Assembly: GCA_903901395.1 (NCBI GenBank)
Contig: CAIUQW010000307.1
Location: forward strand, 1-6,440
Length of the DNA stretch: 6,440 bases
Direction: 5' to 3'
From: an uncultured Chlorobiales bacterium
GTDB taxonomy: Bacteria; Bacteroidota; Chlorobiia; Chlorobiales; Chlorobiaceae
The position numbers and the translations under genes were made by a program. The stretch's first letter is position 1. Each line of letters opens with the position of its first letter. Below the pieces are notes generated by a model that searched no databases, was not told where the DNA came from, and saw nothing but the letters and a program-made list of their open reading frames with translations. Below are positions 5,927 to 6,440 of the stretch, piece after piece.

Positions 5927-6440
5927 TGAGTTCCGAACCACATCGGGAAATGATCACAACCACTGATCGCGACTCGGCAATATCAGTACCTGGAGTCGCA
6001 ACATCAATCTGTCTCATGCCTGAAAAACCACGCACATCGACTCCAGCTTTCTCCTTCGACAATTTCCCCTCTCCGGATAGCGGGAGCGCCCCGGATACCA
6101 TAAAAGAATCTGGCAAGACGGATTACAATACACTGGCCGCTGTAACGGAGATCTATGACGCCATTCCGGCCTCGGTCATCATCGTTGATGCGCGGATGCG
6201 CCTCGTTGGCTGGAACCGTTTTTCGCGCGATACGATCAATGGCTTGTCTGACCAGGAAATGTCGAGCGTCAATCCGCTGAATCGGGTGCATCCCGACGAC
6301 CTGCCCGAAATCAGCCGCAAGGTGGAAGAGATCATCCATTGCAACACCGAGGAGAGCGCCGAGTTCAGAATGTACCACAAAAGCGGGCCGCCCTACAAAT
6401 GGGCGATGTTTCGCGGCAAACGGGCCATCATCGAGGGAAA
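5926..6440 (+). CDS. PAS-domain sensory/signalling protein, N-terminal part, cut by window edge
   Basis: The frame opens at ATG 5926 and stays open to the edge, giving 171 visible codons. Residues 1-65 are rich in Ser, Thr and Pro and look like an unstructured leader with no membrane segment. From about residue 70 a PAS fold is clear: AIPASVIIVDARMRLVGWNR (79-98), then VHPDDLPEISRKVEEI (121-136), EFRMYHKSGPPYKW (146-159) and the start of the next strand, FRGKRAIIEG. HPDD followed by EFR....G...W is the PAS_3-type pattern. Such domains bind a cofactor or ligand and usually precede a histidine kinase, a GGDEF or another output module, which is outside the window. The start at 5926 is preferred because AGGA lies 10 nt upstream and an in-frame TGA at 5905-5907 excludes earlier starts; Met9 and Met31 are alternatives. 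It is divergent from the MFS gene and could share its control region. Confidence 0.83.
   Translation, partial: MSSEPHREMITTTDRDSAISVPGVATSICLMPEKPRTSTPAFSFDNFPSPDSGSAPDTIKESGKTDYNTLAAVTEIYDAIPASVIIVDARMRLVGWNRFSRDTINGLSDQEMSSVNPLNRVHPDDLPEISRKVEEIIHCNTEESAEFRMYHKSGPPYKWAMFRGKRAIIEG

Noticed and set aside
6004..6378. 124-codon minus-strand open frame near the right end
   Set aside because: It is antisense to a clear PAS domain with the HPDD and EFR....W motifs; no family resemblance of its own.

Overview
The window looks like chromosomal DNA from a green sulfur bacterium (Chlorobiaceae, probably Chlorobaculum or a close relative). I base this on the moderately high G+C coding sequence, on the protein style of the monofunctional HisI next to a MenG/UbiE methyltransferase, and on the overall gene mix. 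The assignment is recognition from memory and was not searched. There are seven protein genes, two of them cut by the window ends. I see no rRNA, tRNA, CRISPR array, phage gene or intact insertion sequence.

Layout from left to right. (1) Positions 1-314, minus strand: the first two thirds of a NYN (LabA/DUF88-type) predicted RNase. (2) 501-1535, minus: a divergent ferrochelatase-family protein that keeps the catalytic His and Glu. (3) 1661-2752, minus: a membrane-fusion (HlyD/RND/MacA-type) periplasmic adaptor with no transporter gene beside it. (4) 2753-2976: a divergent, A+T-rich intergenic region. (5) 2977-3390 and 3397-4122, plus: hisI and menG, 6 nt apart and presumably co-transcribed, covering one step of histidine synthesis and the last methylation of menaquinone. 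(6) 4123-4462: a convergent intergenic region with a large perfect inverted repeat and a dispersed repeat element. (7) 4463-5704, minus: a 12-TM MFS transporter. (8) 5705-5925: a structured leader and a divergent promoter region. (9) 5926 to the end, plus: the N-terminus of a PAS-domain sensory protein, open to the window edge.

Most genes are ordinary housekeeping or accessory genes, and I see no convincing new multi-gene system. The most unusual content is between the genes. Two copies of a ~107-bp element (1550-1656 and 4332-4439) share ends that form imperfect terminal inverted repeats, an identical core hairpin, and the same placement just after the stop codon of a minus-strand gene. This looks like a REP/MITE-type family. 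A 35-bp palindrome built from four 9-nt units lies behind menG. The MFS gene has a long, hairpin-containing leader whose predicted -35 box overlaps the start codon of the divergent PAS gene.
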